Both the position numbers and the translations under genes were made by a program. The notes beneath the pieces are model-generated. The model worked only from the letters and a program-made list of their open reading frames with translations, did no database searches and was not told the DNA's origin. A DNA stretch of 23,777 nucleotides from Bacteroides sp. Its GTDB lineage: Bacteria > Bacteroidota > Bacteroidia > Bacteroidales > SM23-62. Shown here piece after piece: positions 23,367 through 23,777 of this stretch. The stretch is from assembly GCA_030592145.1 (NCBI GenBank), contig JAUVKJ010000001.1, forward strand, positions 1-23,777, given 5' to 3'. Position 1 is the first letter of the stretch, and each line of letters opens with the position of its first letter.

Positions 23367-23777
23367 ATGAAAGAGAACCGCTGGAGCGACAGGGATGTGG
23401 AGGCGCATTGGGATCGTGTAGCCGATGTATACATAGCCGAGAATGAAAAAGTTAAGCATGCCCATGTGCAACGATTCCGCGAAACCATCAGGTACCTCGA
23501 TCTGTCCGACGGCCAAAAAATATTAAATGTTTCCAGCAGGGATTGTGCAGCAGAGGATTATGTCCTGAAAGCATCGCCCGGTGCTGAGATCACCCATGCA
23601 GAGATTTCCGGGGGATTGATGCGGGTGGCTGCAGAGCGGCGGCCCGGGGTACGACAGGTCAAACTGGAAACCTACTCAAGATTGCCTTTTGAGGACATGG
23701 CGTTTGACCGGATCATCAGCCTGGAAACCCTTGAGCATGTGGCAGATCCTGATGTTTTCCTGTCAGAGTTGTACCGT
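23367..23777 (+). CDS. Class I SAM-dependent methyltransferase, 3' end outside window
   Basis: The first 137 residues of a gene running off the window edge. It starts MKENRWSDRDVEAHWDRVAD, then has a class I methyltransferase pattern: beta-1 KILNVSSRD (51-59), an acidic residue at the end of beta-2 (THAEISGGLM), a region like the usual LPFEDMAFDRIIS, and LETLEHVADPDVFLSELYR, typical of the family (LEHVxDP). The SAM-binding Gly-rich loop (normally ExGxGxG) reads NVSSRDCAA here and has no glycine, which is unusual. It follows the GT2 gene by 7 bp, so the two are likely one transcript and it may methylate a glycan or lipid made by this cluster. The substrate is unknown. Confidence 0.8.
   Translation, partial: MKENRWSDRDVEAHWDRVADVYIAENEKVKHAHVQRFRETIRYLDLSDGQKILNVSSRDCAAEDYVLKASPGAEITHAEISGGLMRVAAERRPGVRQVKLETYSRLPFEDMAFDRIISLETLEHVADPDVFLSELYR

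Overview
The window looks like a chromosomal segment from a member of the Bacteroidota, probably Bacteroidales or a close relative. The evidence is a protein ending in a gliding-motility/type IX secretion type B sorting domain, a DUF4290 protein next to murA, a MurA with Asp in place of the catalytic Cys, weak Shine-Dalgarno signals, and several TTTG-N18-21-TAnnTTTG-like promoters typical of the phylum. Genus and species cannot be read from the sequence.

Layout, left to right. Positions 1-418 hold no convincing gene but carry two families of short tandem repeats that fold into hairpins. 419-2518 (+) encodes a multi-spanning GT-C type glycosyltransferase with a soluble C-terminal tail. It runs tail-to-tail into an exported HExxH metalloprotease with a beta-helix-like tail (2467-4554, -). 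A roughly 100-nt inverted repeat separates that gene from an exported protein with a T9SS type B sorting domain (4686-6077, -). A G+C-richer housekeeping block follows on the + strand: UvrD/PcrA helicase, DUF4290 protein, murA, grpE, dnaJ, and a NatA/NatB-like ABC exporter pair (6213-14598).

The right third is an envelope-glycan region. It holds a GT-C glycosyltransferase (14589-16688, -), an NtrC-type response regulator without a DNA-binding domain (16855-18006, +), a tail-less paralogue of the first glycosyltransferase (18022-19626, +), another tailed GT-C enzyme translationally coupled to a polyprenyl-phosphate-type GT2 (19598-21598 and 21595-22335, -), a second GT2 with two membrane helices (22496-23359, +), and the start of a SAM-dependent methyltransferase cut by the window edge (23367-).

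How the parts may work together. GT2 enzymes of this type usually load a sugar onto a polyprenyl phosphate on the cytoplasmic face, and GT-C enzymes use such lipid-linked sugars on the periplasmic face. Four GT-C and two GT2 genes in one window therefore suggest a periplasmic glycan or protein glycosylation module. The most unusual point is that three of the four GT-C enzymes carry a similar predicted beta-sandwich tail ending in a (V/L/M)DDxxI motif, while the closest paralogue of one of them lacks it. Substrates and sugars cannot be deduced from sequence alone.
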